Below, in pieces: positions 1-7,146 of a stretch of 15,366 nt of DNA (its first letter is position 1; each line of letters begins with the position of its first letter). The notes under the pieces are model-generated. The model was not told the DNA's origin, made no database searches, and saw only the letters and a program-made list of their open reading frames with translations. The translations under genes and the position numbers were made by a program. The stretch comes from DAOTUL01 sp034437435 (GTDB lineage Bacteria; Chloroflexota; Anaerolineae; Aggregatilineales; Phototrophicaceae): NCBI GenBank assembly GCA_964417785.1, contig CAYQJO010000095.1, positions 1 to 15,366 of the forward strand, in the 5' to 3' direction.

Positions 1-2
1 TT

Positions 3-1259
3 GACGGCGATGTCATTGAGGTCGCGTTGGATGTACTTGAGGGGACGATCAAACGCTATCGCCCTGACCGCCTTGAGATGCTGCGGGAGGCACGAGCGGC
101 ATTTCCGCTGATACCACCGGATAATGCTCTGGTAACCAGCCTGACACTGGAACTGGTGCGGTTCCACGAGAAACTCAACCAGCAGTTGGCCTGGGAACAA
201 TCGCTGACCGAGTCGCTCCTGTCGTCCATCAGCCACCAACTGTTTGTGGCTGAACTCCTGGATGATACGCTGAAGTTTGTCTATTTATCACCCAACTTTC
301 CCCGCCTGACCGGTTACAGCCAGGAACAGCTTGCCGACTGGGACTTCTGGATGGAGCAGGCGATTTACCCGGAAGATCGGCTGCTGCTGCGGGAACAGTT
401 ACAAACGGGCGGCAACACCGAAATTGAATTCCGCCTTATCCGGGCCGATGGCAATGTGATCTGGTTGAGCGAAAGCATCCGCGTTCACGAGGACGGCCAT
501 ATCTACGGCGTGGTCAACGAGATTACCGAACGCAAGCAGGCCGAGGCGATGCGGTTGGCACTGGAAAAAGAGCAGGAGATTAACGCCATTAAGAGCTACT
601 TCATGGCGACGGTCTCGCATGAATTTCGCACACCGCTGGCGACGATTCTGTCGTCGAGTGAGCTTCAGGAGCGCTACTGGGAGCGCATTTCCGAAGACGA
701 TCACAAACAACGGTTGCGCTCAATCCAGGAGCAGATTGTGCGCATGTCGCGTATGCTTGATGACATCGAAGTCATTATGAGTGGTGAAATTCAGGCGCTT
801 GGATTCAACCCTGCGCCGGTGGATGTGCATGACTATCTGGAAGAGCGCTGCGCCCGGACACGAGCGCGGCTGAAATCCGGACAACGCCTGACTCTGACCG
901 ACCATCTGCCGGATACCCCACTGAACATTGACATCAACCTGTTGAAGCACATCTTCAACAATCTGCTGAAGAACGCCGTGCAATACTCGCCGGAAGGGAC
1001 CGAGATCAAAGCTGAGGCGAAACTGTACGATGATACGTTGGTCATCACCGTCAGCGACCAGGGATTCGGGATTGCACCGGACGACCGCCCCCACGTTTTT
1101 GAGGCGTTTTACCGGGGAAAGAATGTACAGACAATACCGGGCGCGGGCCTGGGATTGAAGATCGTGCAGGAATGTGTGCAACTGCATCACGGCAAAATCA
1201 TATTTGAAAGCGCGTTGAATCGTGGCACCACTTTTACCGTCCGCTTACCCATTCATTAA
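3..1259 (+). CDS. PAS-domain sensor histidine kinase, 5' end outside the window
   Basis: A two-component sensor kinase that would autophosphorylate a His and pass the phosphate to a response regulator not seen here. The frame stays open to the window edge, so the gene probably starts upstream. A TTG at 27 with GAGG five bases before it is a weaker alternative start, and residues are counted from it. Residues about 70-170 form a PAS domain ending in the usual ITERKQAE linker. The dimerization helix carries the H-box SHEFRTPL with phospho-acceptor His198. The ATPase part has the N-box (Asn312, Asn316), G1 box DQGFGIAP (344-351), F box (FEAFYRG) and G2 box GAGLGLKIV (372-380), so it looks active. 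No membrane segment is visible in this part, which suggests a cytosolic sensor unless one lies upstream. The M23-domain gene follows after 15 bases. The signal sensed is unknown. Confidence 0.93.
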   Translation, partial: DGDVIEVALDVLEGTIKRYRPDRLEMLREARAAFPLIPPDNALVTSLTLELVRFHEKLNQQLAWEQSLTESLLSSISHQLFVAELLDDTLKFVYLSPNFPRLTGYSQEQLADWDFWMEQAIYPEDRLLLREQLQTGGNTEIEFRLIRADGNVIWLSESIRVHEDGHIYGVVNEITERKQAEAMRLALEKEQEINAIKSYFMATVSHEFRTPLATILSSSELQERYWERISEDDHKQRLRSIQEQIVRMSRMLDDIEVIMSGEIQALGFNPAPVDVHDYLEERCARTRARLKSGQRLTLTDHLPDTPLNIDINLLKHIFNNLLKNAVQYSPEGTEIKAEAKLYDDTLVITVSDQGFGIAPDDRPHVFEAFYRGKNVQTIPGAGLGLKIVQECVQLHHGKIIFESALNRGTTFTVRLPIH

Positions 1260-1274
1260 AAAAGGTGATTACTG

Positions 1275-2636
1275 ATGCAGCAAAAATATAGAACGGTAGT
1301 GCGGCTGGCCGTCCGGGAAGGTCCCGGTACCGGTCATAAGAGATTGAGTACGCAGTTCGATGTGGGAACCATCGTGACCGTGCGCAGCAGCTCACGCCGG
1401 GAGGCCGATGGCTATATCTGGTGGCAGCACGATGCCGGCTGGTCGGCAGAAGGCACCATCGATGGCCGTCAGGTCTTCATGATGGCGATCACAGCAGAAC
1501 CCGAAACACCACCCCCGGCATCGGGCCAGCAGTTTCGCTCATTAGTGCGGCTGTCGGTGCGCGTCGCACCGTCGTTGTTCGCTTCGCGCCAGCCAGATAC
1601 TGAGATTCAACCGGGCCAGATCATCACGGTGCGCCCGGATTCGCGCCGGGAATCCGACGACTATATCTGGTGGCAGCACGAGACGGGCTGGTCGGCAGAG
1701 GGACGTATCGACGGAACCGTGACCTTCCTGGCTCCGCTGGTCTCGACGGAACCGGGCGATCCGGTGACACCTGCCGACCCTATCGAACCGGTACACGGGG
1801 AGACATGCAGTTTCAAAGTTCTGAAACGGCTGTCGATCCGCGCCGAACCCGGCTTAAGTGCGCCGCGCCGGGGTACACTGCTGCCGGGTATGTTGTTGGA
1901 GGCAGAGGAGGACTCTCGCTGCGAAGCCGATGGGTTTATCTGGTGGCACCATATGCAGGGCTGGTCGGCGGAAAAAGCCGTTGACGAGTCTGTAGTGTTT
2001 CTCGGCCATCCCGACACCAATCCGGTTGAATCCGTGAGCGGAAACATGAACGTGGACGCCCTGCCACGTCTCGGTACGCTGTTCCAGCGTGTGCCGGTGG
2101 ACCTGGCGCAGACCGTATGGGTACAGTATTTTGGCAACACCCGTTTCGCCTTCAGCAACGGTCAGAACTTCAATTACCCTGTTTTCGCCCAGGGTCTCCA
2201 TTCGGGGCTGGATTTCGGCAGTCCCAATTATGCCGGTATCCAGGTGTATGCCGGGGTCACAGGCGAATTTGTGCGCAACGACGGTTTTGGAGTGGTGGTG
2301 CGTTCGGGCGAATATGTGATTGTTTACCAGCATCTCGTCAACACCGATACATTCACACCGGGCGGTGTGGTGACGCCGGATACACTTATCGGCACCTTTG
2401 ACCCATCGCTGCGCAGCAACACCCATCTGCACCTGGAAGTGCGCTACGATGGCGAGAACTGGATCGTCAATCCGCTGCTGTTTTTGCCACCCGCGATCAC
2501 TACGGCGATTACGAGGCGGTTTTCCGATTTTGACCAGCACTTCTACTCGGATGAGAACTGGCAGCAGTGGTTGACCCCGCTCGATCAACCGGTGATCCTG
2601 CGCGGTGGCCCCTTGATCGGACCGACAGCGATGTGA
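1275..2636 (+). CDS. Three SH3b-like repeats fused to an M23 (LytM) metallopeptidase domain
   Basis: Likely binds and cuts peptidoglycan or a related peptide. ATG 1275 has AGGTGA six bases upstream. Three repeats at residues about 6-70, 87-155 and 180-245 share the pattern R-L-x-(V/I)-R, then S-R-x-E-x-D, IWW-x-H, GWSAE and a closing V-F-(L/M). They resemble bacterial SH3 (SH3b) wall-binding modules. The M23 domain at about 300-405 has the zinc ligands HxxxD (His309, Asp313) and HxH (His384, His386), plus YQHL at 351-354, so it should bind zinc. The odd point is that the N-terminus goes straight into repeat 1: there is no signal peptide, lipobox or membrane anchor. The protein may act in the cytoplasm, leave by lysis or a non-classical route, or bind something other than the wall. 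It sits between the kinase and the deiminase, apparently in one operon. Domain assignment is firm for M23 and moderate for SH3b. Confidence 0.9.
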   Translation: MQQKYRTVVRLAVREGPGTGHKRLSTQFDVGTIVTVRSSSRREADGYIWWQHDAGWSAEGTIDGRQVFMMAITAEPETPPPASGQQFRSLVRLSVRVAPSLFASRQPDTEIQPGQIITVRPDSRRESDDYIWWQHETGWSAEGRIDGTVTFLAPLVSTEPGDPVTPADPIEPVHGETCSFKVLKRLSIRAEPGLSAPRRGTLLPGMLLEAEEDSRCEADGFIWWHHMQGWSAEKAVDESVVFLGHPDTNPVESVSGNMNVDALPRLGTLFQRVPVDLAQTVWVQYFGNTRFAFSNGQNFNYPVFAQGLHSGLDFGSPNYAGIQVYAGVTGEFVRNDGFGVVVRSGEYVIVYQHLVNTDTFTPGGVVTPDTLIGTFDPSLRSNTHLHLEVRYDGENWIVNPLLFLPPAITTAITRRFSDFDQHFYSDENWQQWLTPLDQPVILRGGPLIGPTAM

Positions 2637-2640
2637 GATT

Positions 2641-3882
2641 ATGGGACCATTTCAATTCGGCTATATCCCCTATCCGCTCTGGCGGCGGCATTGGCCCGGA
2701 CTGTTAAGCCGGGTTGTGCAGGCCGCCTCGCACATGGTCTACCCGGTGGATGAAGACCGCCATCCACCGGATGATCCCGGCAGAATGGCGCATTATCTGG
2801 TGCGCTACGGTCTACTGCCGGAACTGGACTGGCACGAAATCAGCACCGGGCTGATGAACAGTCAGGCATGCCTTGAGCCGGTCAATCTGGACCAACCGCC
2901 AGCGCTGGCACCGGTCGAGCCGGTACGTGTTCCCGCCCAATGGGAACCGATGCGCGGCGTGATCCTCAACTGGCCGGTGTTGTATCCGCCCCTGTGGCCG
3001 CTCTATGCGCAGATGGCCGAAGCCATCGCCACTGTCGCTGAGGTCGTGATCACCGTCCCGGCGGCCATGTGGGCGCATGCTGCCTGGCTCTATTTGAAGT
3101 GCTGCACGCTGGACCGGGTACGTTTTTTGCTGCTGCCCACCAACGATATCTGGGTGCGCGATTACGGCCCAATCATCGGCAGAGATGCCAGCGGCCAGAC
3201 GGTCGCCGTCAAGACGATCTACAACCACCTGGACCATTACCCGCAGGAGTGGGATGATGTGATGGCGCTGCGCTGGGCGCTGCACGCCGGTATCCCGGTG
3301 TATCCCACCCATCTGCACACCGAGGGCGGTAATCTTTGGACCGACGGTGCCGGTACGCTCATCATGACCGATCAGTTATTGATCGAAAATCCCGGCCATG
3401 ACCGGCGCACCATCCAGGCCTATTTGCAGCAGAAATTCATCTTCGACAGGCTGATCCTGGTGCCGCGTATGCCGATTGAGCGGACCGGCCATGTCGATCT
3501 GCTGGTCAAACTGGCAGACGCGCAGACAGCCCTGGTGTCCGCGCCGACCGAGCGCACCAGCGCCGAAGCACTCAAAGCCGCCGGTGACATCTTGCGGCGG
3601 GAGACCAACGCCGCCGGGGAGCCTTACGAGGTGATCGAACTACCGACTCCGCCGCTGTATTTCAACTGGTTTACCTATCCCATCCGGCGCAGTTACACCA
3701 ACGCCCTGACGGTCAATGGGCGGGTATTGGTGCCGGTTTATGGCCTGCGCAGTGACGACATCGCGCTGCGCATTTACGAATCGACCATGCCCGACCACGA
3801 CATCATCCCCATCGACTGCAAAATTGGAGCCAACGGCGGCGGGGCCGTCCACTGCATGACCAAGGAGATACCCGGCTCATGA
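2641..3882 (+). CDS. Agmatine/peptidylarginine deiminase family protein (pentein fold)
   Basis: Hydrolyses a guanidinium group, as agmatine deiminase (to N-carbamoylputrescine) or Porphyromonas-type peptidylarginine deiminase does; the sequence alone does not say which. The family landmarks are present: PAQWEPMRGVILNWP near residues 98-112, NDIWVRDYGP (168-177, Asp174), TEGGNLWTDGAGTL (227-240), GHVD (His284, Asp286) and the C-terminal GGGAVHCMT with nucleophile Cys405. The Asp-His-Asp-Cys set is therefore complete. The N-terminal 95 or so residues are an extension not usual in agmatine deiminases, and there is no signal peptide. The gene starts four bases after the M23 gene; its own ribosome site (GTGAG) is weak, so it probably depends on translational coupling. 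Its stop overlaps the next ORF in an ATGA arrangement. No other polyamine gene is nearby, so a polyamine role is unsupported by context. Confidence 0.9.
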   Translation: MGPFQFGYIPYPLWRRHWPGLLSRVVQAASHMVYPVDEDRHPPDDPGRMAHYLVRYGLLPELDWHEISTGLMNSQACLEPVNLDQPPALAPVEPVRVPAQWEPMRGVILNWPVLYPPLWPLYAQMAEAIATVAEVVITVPAAMWAHAAWLYLKCCTLDRVRFLLLPTNDIWVRDYGPIIGRDASGQTVAVKTIYNHLDHYPQEWDDVMALRWALHAGIPVYPTHLHTEGGNLWTDGAGTLIMTDQLLIENPGHDRRTIQAYLQQKFIFDRLILVPRMPIERTGHVDLLVKLADAQTALVSAPTERTSAEALKAAGDILRRETNAAGEPYEVIELPTPPLYFNWFTYPIRRSYTNALTVNGRVLVPVYGLRSDDIALRIYESTMPDHDIIPIDCKIGANGGGAVHCMTKEIPGS

Positions 3883-4070
3883 CTCTGACCGACCAGTTTC
3901 AAAATCTGGGTGTCCGTGAAGGCGGCGTGCTGCTGGACGGCGATTCGCTGCGCACGGGCAAGGTGCTGGATGCGCACTGTCATCTGGTGGAGACCGCCAC
4001 CATGTGGACGGTCGTGCATGAGAAATTGAAAGAGAAACCTCTGTTCTTTGTGGAGCGTGCCGACAGATAA
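3879..4070 (+). CDS. Small hypothetical protein (63 aa) coupled to the deiminase gene
   Basis: I do not recognise this protein. The ATG overlaps the deiminase stop (ATGA at 3879-3882), a typical operon junction, and third codon positions are mostly G or C as in its neighbours, which supports real coding. It has no signal peptide or membrane segment. It contains DAHCH at residues 31-35, reminiscent of the metal-binding D-x-H-x-H of amidohydrolases and TatD nucleases, but it is far too short to be such an enzyme, so this may be chance or a relic. Its last 91 bases overlap the nuclease gene on the opposite strand. In the overlap this strand has the better codon usage, while the opposite frame uses AGA and TCA codons. 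Confidence 0.55.
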   Translation: MTLTDQFQNLGVREGGVLLDGDSLRTGKVLDAHCHLVETATMWTVVHEKLKEKPLFFVERADR

Positions 4071-4435
4071 ACCAGATGGGCCGCACATGTGCAGTCGGAT
4101 GCACCGAAGCGCGGCACCGGAACGGTTGCACCGGGATGTGCGAGCAGCATATCCGCCCACCGGTGTTCGTAGCGGGTCTCGCTGGCACTGTACCACACCT
4201 CGCGCACCGGAGCCGCCGCCCGCAGATAATCGATGTGCCAGTGCGGTTTTGTCACCGGCGCAAGATGATGCTTTAACCGTCCCCGCAATCCACCCGGCCC
4301 GAAGGCGCTGCCGACATAGGCATACCAACCGGGGGCAAAATCGAACGCGCCGAGCCTGCCGATCTGGAGACGTGTGGGTTCGTCCAGATGTAGGATGAGG
4401 ATATACGTGCCTTTGTCGGGTGGGAACATCGTCAT
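3980..4435 (-). CDS. DUF123 / Uri-type GIY-YIG nuclease domain protein
   Basis: A small GIY-YIG-superfamily protein of the DUF123 (COG1833) type, a predicted endonuclease family whose biological substrate is not established. The visible landmarks are KGTYILIL (residues 8-15, standing for the first GIY-like strand), GWYAYVGSAFGPGGLRGRLKHHL (from residue 36, the YIG-like strand and Arg-bearing helix), HWHIDYL (66-71) and DCTCAAHLVYL (114-124). Glu90 is a candidate for the catalytic acid. The ATG at 4435 is preceded by GAGG nine bases upstream. The conserved domain ends near residue 125. The final 26 residues look like run-on into sequence that codes on the other strand, so the native stop may have been lost. 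It lies 24 bases after the 45-codon ORF and is probably co-transcribed with it. Confidence 0.85.
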   Translation of the reverse strand: MTMFPPDKGTYILILHLDEPTRLQIGRLGAFDFAPGWYAYVGSAFGPGGLRGRLKHHLAPVTKPHWHIDYLRAAAPVREVWYSASETRYEHRWADMLLAHPGATVPVPRFGASDCTCAAHLVYLSARSTKNRGFSFNFSCTTVHMVAVSTR

Positions 4436-4459
4436 TCTTCGTCGCCTCAGTCACAGCTT

Positions 4460-4597
4460 CTATGCTGGCGGCTGGATGGCGACATCGAAGAATGATGGGA
4501 TCATCAATGCCACCACCGCCAGTTCCTCGCTGGCGTCACCGATGAGCTTCGCCACCGGTACAAACAGCAGCAGATAATACAGCGGATTGCGAAACAT
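4460..4597 (-). pseudogene. Probable remnant of a Ca2+/H+ (Cax-type) antiporter gene, 45 codons left
   Basis: The ORF starts at ATG 4597 with AGGAGGA four bases upstream, one of the best ribosome sites in the window, and ends at TAG 4460-4462. Three pieces resemble separated parts of Cax-family cation antiporters (usually about 350-400 residues): an N-terminal MFRNPLYYLLLFVPVA, then LIGDASEELA (family: LxGxATEELA), then VVALMIPSFFD (family: a later helix of the LAVVAMLLP type). The intervening membrane helices and the second half are missing, so transport is impossible. The reading frame is intact, so it could alternatively be a genuine small membrane-associated protein, or an assembly error. 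The family match is from memory of the motifs, not from a search. It lies divergently next to the exporter operon and upstream of the nuclease gene. Confidence 0.5.
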
Positions 4598-4651
4598 AAC
4601 TCCTCCTAACCACTCAGGCGACAGTCTATAGCATACATCAATGCGAAGTGC

Positions 4652-4680
4652 TTGACATTTTTCAAATACCGGCCTATATT
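4652..4680 (+). promoter_or_regulatory. Sigma-70 type promoter of the marR-ABC operon
   Basis: The -35 box TTGACA (4652-4657) and the -10 box TATATT (4675-4680) are separated by 17 bases, which is close to consensus. Transcription should begin near 4687, only some 35-40 bases before the MarR start codon. It is the clearest promoter in the window and faces away from the 45-codon ORF. Confidence 0.85.
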
Positions 4681-4687
4681 GATTTGG

Positions 4688-4726
4688 GGGCCAATCGTTG
4701 GTAGCCCAATCATTGGAGGGCCAATG
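4688..4726 (+). promoter_or_regulatory. Array of three CCAAT units spaced 15 bp, probable MarR operators
   Basis: CCAAT begins at 4691, 4706 and 4721, exactly 15 bp apart. The first two units are dyads, CCAATCGTTGG (4691-4701) and CCAATCATTGG (4706-4716); the third is a half-site that includes the ATG of the MarR gene. The array covers the transcription start area, the Shine-Dalgarno site (GGAGGG, 4715-4720) and the start codon. MarR proteins commonly repress their own operon by binding short dyads around the promoter, so autorepression is the natural reading; binding itself is inference. Confidence 0.65.
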
Positions 4727-5266
4727 ACCGTAGTTGATGAACGGTTGCAGTCGCGGGTTATCGAACTGCGAATCCTCATGTCTATTCTGTGGAAGTCCAG
4801 CGAACACGCTCTGAATCAATGGCTGGTGGCCCACGATGCCGAAGTCACCCGCCTGCAATTCGGCATTCTGCGTGTGCTGGCCCATGAAGGATCGCACACC
4901 ATCAGCGAATTAAGTCGCAAGTTTGGCCTGGACCCGTCCACGTTTGTCCCATCGGTCGATGCATTGGAGCGCAAGGGGATGATCTCCCGCGAGCGCGATC
5001 CCAACGACCGACGCCGGGTACCGCTATCGCTCACCGATGCAGGCCGCGACCTGCTGGCTCAGATTCCGAAAATCGCTGATTTCGATCCAATGGGGCCAGC
5101 GCTGGCAGAATTGGGCGACGACTTTTCCGTCCAACTCCTCACCATGTTGTGCCAGTTAGTCCACCAGATTCCGGACGGAGCCGGTTTGATAGCGGACTCC
5201 GAATCCCGTATGTATGCACATGGAGCAAAGGAAGATTATCGCATATGCAAGCCACACGACGAATGA
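4724..5266 (+). CDS. MarR-family winged-helix transcriptional regulator
   Basis: Probable ligand-responsive repressor of its own operon and the exporter behind it. The 180-residue protein has a winged helix-turn-helix at about residues 45-105: RLQFGILRVLAHEG, then TISELSRKFGLDPSTFVPSVDALERKG (recognition region near 70-84) and the wing RDPNDRRRVPLSLT (91-104), all typical of MarR. The ATG at 4724 is chosen over upstream possibilities because the promoter's -35 box lies at 4652 and GGAGGG sits just before this ATG, though with a tight gap of 3-4 bases. The C-terminal 25 or so residues exceed the usual length and may reflect the overlap with the next gene. It overlaps the first ABC gene by 22 bases. 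The inducing ligand cannot be told from sequence, but the gene order matches MarR-controlled drug exporters. Confidence 0.92.
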   Translation: MTVVDERLQSRVIELRILMSILWKSSEHALNQWLVAHDAEVTRLQFGILRVLAHEGSHTISELSRKFGLDPSTFVPSVDALERKGMISRERDPNDRRRVPLSLTDAGRDLLAQIPKIADFDPMGPALAELGDDFSVQLLTMLCQLVHQIPDGAGLIADSESRMYAHGAKEDYRICKPHDE

Positions 5267-7146
5267 ACGCGCCGCAATCTACCGGCGCATTGCGGCGGGC
5301 TATCGGCTATCTGGGTCGCCATCGCCGCACCACCCTGTACGCCTATGGTGCGCTGGTCGTCGCCACGCTCGCGCAGCTTGTGGTGCCGCAGTTGGTCTCC
5401 AACATGATCGATTCGGTCAGTCGAGGGTTGATGGCAAGCCAGGTCCTCAGTATCCCAACTGACACGGGTCAGGCCGCTGCCGCCGAGGCCATGGGCCGCA
5501 CCATGACGCAGATTCAGAACGATGCCAGCAACGCCGAGTCGCTGCTCATCAACGCGGTACTGCTGATTCTGGCGTTTGCTGTCATTCGCGGTGTGTTCGC
5601 CTTTATTCAAGCGTATATGGCGGAGACGACCGGTCAGGGTGTGGCCTACAGTCTGCGTAACGACATTTTTACCCGTATTCAACGGCTGTCATTCAGCTAT
5701 TACGACCAGCATCAGACCGGCCAGTTGATGGTCCGTGCCACCGACGATGTGGAGCGGGTGCGGGTGTTTATCGCCCAGGGGTTGATCCTGACCTTTCAAT
5801 CGTTACTGCTCTTATCAGCTACACTGGTAATCCTGCTGGCGACTAACTGGCGGCTCACCCTGGCGATCCTGCCGATCCTGCCAGTGGCGTTTGTGCTGTT
5901 CATGTTTTTTGGTCGGCTGGCGCAGCCCTTGTTCCAGGAAGTGCAGAAACGCCTCTCCAAACTGAACACCGTCCTGCAAGAGAACGTCGCCGGTATCCGC
6001 GTGGTCAAGGCGTTTGTACGTGAACAGCATGAGCAAAAGCGCTTTAATGAGGCTAACGACCACCTGTATGAACAGTGGCTGCGCGTGGCGCGGGTGTTCT
6101 CGCTGCTGTTCCCGACCATCTTTCTCGTTGGCAACATCGGCCAGGTGGTTATCCTCTATTTCGCTGGCGACCAGATCATCCAGGGGACGATCTTACCGGG
6201 TGAATACCAGGAGTTCAGCCTCTACCTGATTTATGTGTTTTTCCCGTTGGGGCAGCTTGGGTTCATCATCTCGATGATGGCGCAGGCGTCGGCCTCGTCC
6301 GAACGTATCTTCGAGATTCTGGACGCCCAGAGCGAAGTCACCGATAAGCCGGACGCCATCGACCTGCCAGCTATCGAGGGGCGGGTGGACTTTGAGAACG
6401 TCACCTTCCGCTATTTCAACTCCGGTGAGCCGGTGCTGCGCGATGTCAAACTCTCAGTAAAACCCGGTCAGACCGTTGCCTTGCTGGGTGCGACCGGCAG
6501 CGGCAAAACGACCATCATCAACCTGATCCCGCGCTTCTATGACACGACCGAAGGCGCGATCAAGATCGACGGATACGATGTGCGCGATGTCAAGATCGAC
6601 AGCCTGCGCTCGCAGATCGGCATTGTCCTCCAGGAGACCAACCTGTTCAGCGGCACCATTCGCGCCAACATCGCTTTCGGTCGCAGCGACGCCACCGATG
6701 AAGAAGTGATGGAAGCCGCCAAAGCCGCCGCCGCCCATGATTTCATCATGGAGTTCCCCGATGGCTACGATACTGCCGTCGGTGAACGGGGAGCCACTCT
6801 ATCCGGCGGACAGAAGCAGCGGATCGCTATCGCTCGTGCGCTGCTGCTCAAGCCCAATGTCCTCATCCTGGACGACTCCACCAGCAGCGTAGACTTCGCT
6901 ACCGAGCGCAAGATACAGAACGCGCTGGATACGCTGATGCACGGGCGCACCAGCTTTGTCATCGCGCAGCGGATTTCGACGGCCCGCAACGCCGATCTGA
7001 TTGTCGTGCTGGAAAAAGGAGAGATCGCCGCCAGCGGCAAGCACGCCGACCTGATGGAGACCAGCCCGATTTACGCCGAGATTTTCAGTTCACAGCTTAT
7101 TGATGACCATGGCGACCCCCAGACCATTATCCGGGAGGTGCAGTAG
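5245..7146 (+). CDS. ABC exporter half-transporter with degenerate ATPase site (TM287-like subunit)
   Basis: One half of a heterodimeric type IV ABC exporter: an N-terminal six-helix membrane domain (about residues 30-340) and a C-terminal ATPase. Start ATG 5245 has GGAAG ten bases upstream; ATG 5263, overlapping the MarR stop, is the alternative. The Walker A motif GATGSGKTT begins at residue 415 and the signature LSGGQ is at 519-523, both canonical. The Walker B reads LILDDST with Asp544 in place of the catalytic Glu, and the H-loop reads IAQR with Gln575 in place of His. The same two substitutions mark TM287 of Thermotoga and the degenerate subunit of BmrCD/LmrCD-type exporters. The predicted external loop between helices 1 and 2 (about 59-100) is long and polar. 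The substrate is unknown; drug or lipid export is the family expectation. Confidence 0.93.
   Translation: MQATRRMNAPQSTGALRRAIGYLGRHRRTTLYAYGALVVATLAQLVVPQLVSNMIDSVSRGLMASQVLSIPTDTGQAAAAEAMGRTMTQIQNDASNAESLLINAVLLILAFAVIRGVFAFIQAYMAETTGQGVAYSLRNDIFTRIQRLSFSYYDQHQTGQLMVRATDDVERVRVFIAQGLILTFQSLLLLSATLVILLATNWRLTLAILPILPVAFVLFMFFGRLAQPLFQEVQKRLSKLNTVLQENVAGIRVVKAFVREQHEQKRFNEANDHLYEQWLRVARVFSLLFPTIFLVGNIGQVVILYFAGDQIIQGTILPGEYQEFSLYLIYVFFPLGQLGFIISMMAQASASSERIFEILDAQSEVTDKPDAIDLPAIEGRVDFENVTFRYFNSGEPVLRDVKLSVKPGQTVALLGATGSGKTTIINLIPRFYDTTEGAIKIDGYDVRDVKIDSLRSQIGIVLQETNLFSGTIRANIAFGRSDATDEEVMEAAKAAAAHDFIMEFPDGYDTAVGERGATLSGGQKQRIAIARALLLKPNVLILDDSTSSVDFATERKIQNALDTLMHGRTSFVIAQRISTARNADLIVVLEKGEIAASGKHADLMETSPIYAEIFSSQLIDDHGDPQTIIREVQ

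Noticed and set aside
1260..1274. Possible terminator between the kinase and M23 genes
   Set aside because: Only a short A run that is part of the ribosome site; no hairpin is present.
1854..2588. 244-codon minus-strand ORF inside the M23 gene
   Set aside because: It is antisense to the zinc-ligand region, with no ribosome site or domain.
4081..4330. Possible continuation of the 63-codon ORF by frameshift into plus-strand frames
   Set aside because: The plus-strand frames after 4070 are shadows of the nuclease gene and show no link to the small protein.
3774..4454. 226-codon minus-strand ORF overlapping the nuclease gene in another frame
   Set aside because: The frame carrying the DUF123 motifs is the real one; this translation is low in structure and rich in Arg and His.
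4652..4723. Longer MarR start at TTG 4652
   Set aside because: That TTG is the -35 box itself, so it would lie upstream of the transcript. The apparent repeat peptide is just the 15-bp operator array read as codons.
4598..4897. N-terminal extension (100 codons) of the 45-codon ORF
   Set aside because: It is antisense to the MarR gene and promoter, and the strong AGGAGGA site places the start at 4597.
5149..5244. Longer start for the first ABC subunit
   Set aside because: The extra 32 residues lie in the MarR coding region in another frame and have no family similarity; ATG 5245 has a ribosome site.
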